Shown here: positions 62,191-64,000 of the stretch, one piece after another
How the letters are laid out: each line of letters begins with the position of its first letter
Numbering within the stretch: the stretch's first letter is position 1
Assembly: GCF_024707125.1 (NCBI RefSeq)
Contig: NZ_JANQAH010000003.1
Location: forward strand, 124,001 to 188,000
DNA: 64,000 nt
From: Devosia sp.
GTDB taxonomy: Bacteria > Pseudomonadota > Alphaproteobacteria > Rhizobiales > Devosiaceae
Direction: 5' to 3'
Made by a program: the position numbers and the translations under genes
The notes under the pieces: model-generated
Told to the model about the DNA's origin: nothing
Databases searched by the model: none
What the model saw: only the letters and a program-made list of their open reading frames with translations

Positions 62191-63228
62191 TCAACGGCCC
62201 TGGAAGACCGATTTGTCGGCCATCACGCCGGTGATTTCGCTGACCTTGACCGTCCGGCCTTCCCTAGCGGATTTCAGGGCGGCGTCGGCAAGGGCGAGGG
62301 CGATGAGGCCGTCGGTGCCGCTGGGCGAGGCCGGGGATTTTGATTCAACGAAATCGATGAAGCTGCTGATTTCTCTCGCGTAAGCTTCGGTGTAGCGGGT
62401 CATGAAGAAGTCGTGCAGCGGCGGGCGGGTGTAGCCGGTGGCGTTGGCGATTTCGATGGAGACCGGGCGCTGGTTTTCGGCGGCGACGGCGCCCTTAGAG
62501 CCGTGGACTTCGATGCGCTGATCGTAGCCATAGGTGGCGCGGCGGGAATTCGAAATCGTGGCGTGTTTTCCCGTGGCCGTGGAGAGCATGACCGAGACGC
62601 TGTCGAAGTCGCCGGCGGTGCCGATGGCGGGGTCGACGAGGACGGAGGCCTGGGCGGTCACGGCGTCGATCTCTTCGCCGAGGAGGAAGCGCGCCATGTC
62701 GAAGTCATGGATCGTCATGTCGCGGAAAATGCCGCCGGAGCGCTTGATGTAGTCGACCGGCGGGGCGCCGGGGTCGCGCGAGATGATGGTGACCATTTCG
62801 ACGTCGCCGATCTGGCCGGTGCTGATCGCTTCCTTGACGGCCTGGAAGTGTGGGTCGAAGCGGCGGTTGAAGCCGACCATGAGGGTGGCGGCGGTTTCGT
62901 CGACGACGCGGATGCAGGCTTTTACGCGCTCGATGTCGAGGTCGACGGGCTTTTCGCAGAAGATGGCTTTGCCGGCGCGGGCGAAGCGCTCGATGAGGTC
63001 GGCGTGCGTGTCTGTGGGGGTGCAGATGACGACGGCGTCGATGTCGGCAGAGGCGAGGATGGTGTCGATGGTGCGGACTTCGGCGCCGTATTGGGTGGCG
63101 ATGGCGTTCGCTGCATCGGCCATGGGATCGGCGACGGCGACGAGTTTCGCCTTGGCATTGGAGCCGATGGCCTTAGCGTGAACTTTGCCAATGCGGCCGG
63201 CGCCGAGCAGGCCAAAACGAACGGTCAT
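62191..63228 (-). CDS. iolG: myo-Inositol 2-dehydrogenase
   Basis: A 345-residue Gfo/Idh/MocA enzyme: VRFGLLGAGRIGKVHAKAI (NAD), AIFCEKPVDLDIERVKACI (EKP catalytic Lys), GFNRRFDPHFQAVKEAI, SRDPGAPPVDYIKRSGGIFRDM-type region with DMTIHDFDMARFLLG (catalytic Asp/His). It oxidises myo-inositol to 2-keto-myo-inositol, step 1. It is on the opposite strand to the other iol genes, convergent to iolB. ATG 63228 has GGAGG at 8 bases; the upstream in-frame extension runs through repeat DNA and is rejected. Confidence 0.93.
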   Translation of the reverse strand: MTVRFGLLGAGRIGKVHAKAIGSNAKAKLVAVADPMADAANAIATQYGAEVRTIDTILASADIDAVVICTPTDTHADLIERFARAGKAIFCEKPVDLDIERVKACIRVVDETAATLMVGFNRRFDPHFQAVKEAISTGQIGDVEMVTIISRDPGAPPVDYIKRSGGIFRDMTIHDFDMARFLLGEEIDAVTAQASVLVDPAIGTAGDFDSVSVMLSTATGKHATISNSRRATYGYDQRIEVHGSKGAVAAENQRPVSIEIANATGYTRPPLHDFFMTRYTEAYAREISSFIDFVESKSPASPSGTDGLIALALADAALKSAREGRTVKVSEITGVMADKSVFQGR

Positions 63229-63330
63229 AGCGGGGTTCCTCCACCCGAAAATTGGTATGGAATGAATAGGCGATTTTTGGGTCGGATGGAATGAGAATTC
63301 TAGCAGGAGTGATGGGATTCGGGCTTGCCT

Positions 63331-63368
63331 AACCCCCACCCTTGATCCCCCACAAAGGGGAGGGAGGC
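63331..63368. repeat. Palindromic intergenic repeat, half unit
   Basis: CCCCCACCCTTGATCCC followed by CACAAAGGGGAGGGAGG closely matches the left half of the element at 7655-7758, including the CTTGATCCC centre. Located between iolG and the MerR gene. Confidence 0.7.
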
Positions 63369-63407
63369 GCGGGCTGAGGCACCGCGGTTCCATCGTGGGG
63401 GCCACGC

Positions 63408-63451
63408 CCTCGTGGTTCGAGGTACGCTGCGCTTCGCACCTCACCATGAGG
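63408..63451. repeat. Intergenic palindrome (CCTCGTGG...ACCTCACCATGAGG)
   Basis: Arms CCTCGTGGTTCGAGGT and ACCTCACCATGAGG, with small bulges, close a loop ACGCTGCGCTTCGC that itself contains a GCGCTTCGC hairpin. It lies beyond the MerR stop and could act as its transcript end. The pattern is familiar from dispersed intergenic elements of Hyphomicrobiales. Confidence 0.6.
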
Positions 63452-63472
63452 TCTACTGGGAGAGGTGAAGGG

Positions 63473-63928
63473 TCAGTGTTCGCGGGCGCGTTCGAGGATG
63501 CGTTTGCACTCGAGAAGCTCGCGAAGGACTTCGGAGAGTTTTTCGCGCGATTCTTCGTCTAGGCTGGGGTCGGCGGTAAGAACGGCCTCTTCGATCTCGG
63601 CCTCGTCGGCTGCAGCCTGGGCTTCCTCGATGAGAGGGATGATCTCGTCCAGGCCCTTGCCTTCGCCGACGGCGATGACATAGCGCGGACCCTGGTCCTT
63701 GAGGATCTTTTGGACGCCCTTGATCGTAAAACCTTGATCGTAGAGCAGGTGACGGATGCCGCGGAGCAGCAGGACGTCTTCGGGGCGGTAGTAGCGGCGG
63801 CCGCCGCCGCGCTTCAGGGGCTTGATGGTGGCGAAGCGGGTTTCCCAGAATCGGAGGACGTGCTGAGGAAGATCGAGCTCTTCCGCGGCCTCTGAGATTG
63901 TCCGGAATGCGTCTGGAGACTTGTCCAA
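63473..63928 (-). CDS. MerR-family transcriptional regulator
   Basis: A 151-residue protein. The MerR HTH is seen in [20 protein letters not shown] and [24 protein letters not shown]; the rest is a helical, acidic C-terminal half without metal-binding Cys. This form sits next to ihfA in many alphaproteobacteria. A TTG start at 63928 fits a GGAGG at 9 bases. No target is known. Confidence 0.87.
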   Translation of the reverse strand: MDKSPDAFRTISEAAEELDLPQHVLRFWETRFATIKPLKRGGGRRYYRPEDVLLLRGIRHLLYDQGFTIKGVQKILKDQGPRYVIAVGEGKGLDEIIPLIEEAQAAADEAEIEEAVLTADPSLDEESREKLSEVLRELLECKRILERAREH

Positions 63929-63955
63929 ACCGCCTGCCCCTCCAGTAAGAAAGCC

Positions 63956-64000
63956 TTACTTTTCAGAGGCGACCATAGACTTGTTGATTTTGGACTTCAA
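63956..64000 (-). CDS. ihfA: Probable IHF alpha subunit, C-terminal end
   Basis: The last 14 codons and stop of a gene that continues beyond the window: LKSKINKSMVASEK, compatible with the end of the C-terminal helix of IhfA (usually xVLKxRI...). The position immediately upstream of the MerR gene is the conserved ihfA-merR order. Length is too short for a secure call. Confidence 0.5.
   Translation of the reverse strand: MKSKINKSMVASEK

Overview
The window looks like the chromosome of an alphaproteobacterium of the order Hyphomicrobiales, most like Devosia and its relatives. This is inferred from the high GC content, the rplM-rpsI pair, a CtaA of the alphaproteobacterial type, the small DUF2842 membrane protein, and a MerR-type gene directly downstream of what appears to be the end of ihfA. 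The genus was not confirmed by any search. No rRNA, CRISPR array, phage or transposase was seen. One tRNA-Pro(GGG) and one FMN riboswitch are present.

Layout. 0-6.5 kb: end of a GT1 glycosyltransferase, an ArsR/SdpI-like autoregulated pair, a TcyP-like symporter, a second SdpI-like protein, rplM-rpsI, ctaA and DUF2842. 6.5-15 kb: an exopolysaccharide locus (deacetylase and chain-length protein on one strand; export lipoprotein, GT4, priming glycosyl-phosphate transferase and O-antigen-ligase-like polymerase on the other), then tRNA-Pro. 15-18 kb: secreted SH3b proteins and a DUF1345 membrane protein. 18-36 kb: one long minus-strand catabolic region interrupted only by a plus-strand TetR gene. 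It holds ETF, a frameshifted hydratase/hydroxyacyl-CoA dehydrogenase, glutaryl-CoA-dehydrogenase-like, PimD- and PimC-like acyl-CoA dehydrogenases, a class III CoA transferase, an aldehyde dehydrogenase, a complete sugar-type ABC importer and three paralogous DUF2804 proteins. 36-51 kb: DUF2200, adenine deaminase and dipeptidase; an aldo/keto reductase; a CPA1 antiporter; tctCBA-prpD-gntR; a CHASE2 adenylate cyclase and an AraC regulator. 51-54.8 kb: a dehydrogenase/aldo-keto reductase fusion, then an FMN riboswitch and ribN (frameshifted). 54.9-63.2 kb: myo-inositol catabolism (iolR, iolC, iolD, iolE, a DUF3329 gene, iolB and convergent iolG), with palindromic repeats between the genes. The window ends with MerR and the last codons of probable ihfA.

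The most interesting part is 18-36 kb. Three sites with the shared pattern TTACCG-N6-CGGTAA (left arm variable, right arm exact) lie at the TetR/CoA-transferase intergenic region, ahead of the ABC permeases, and ahead of the binding protein. At the last two the palindrome lies between a good -35 and a -10 spaced 17 bases apart. This ties the acyl-CoA genes, the importer and the three DUF2804 genes into one predicted TetR regulon: an uptake and beta-oxidation route for an unknown substrate, with DUF2804 as a likely but uncharacterised substrate-processing component.

Two genes (the hydratase/dehydrogenase fusion and ribN) are each broken by a single missing base inside otherwise intact reading frames. 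These may be true mutations or assembly errors.
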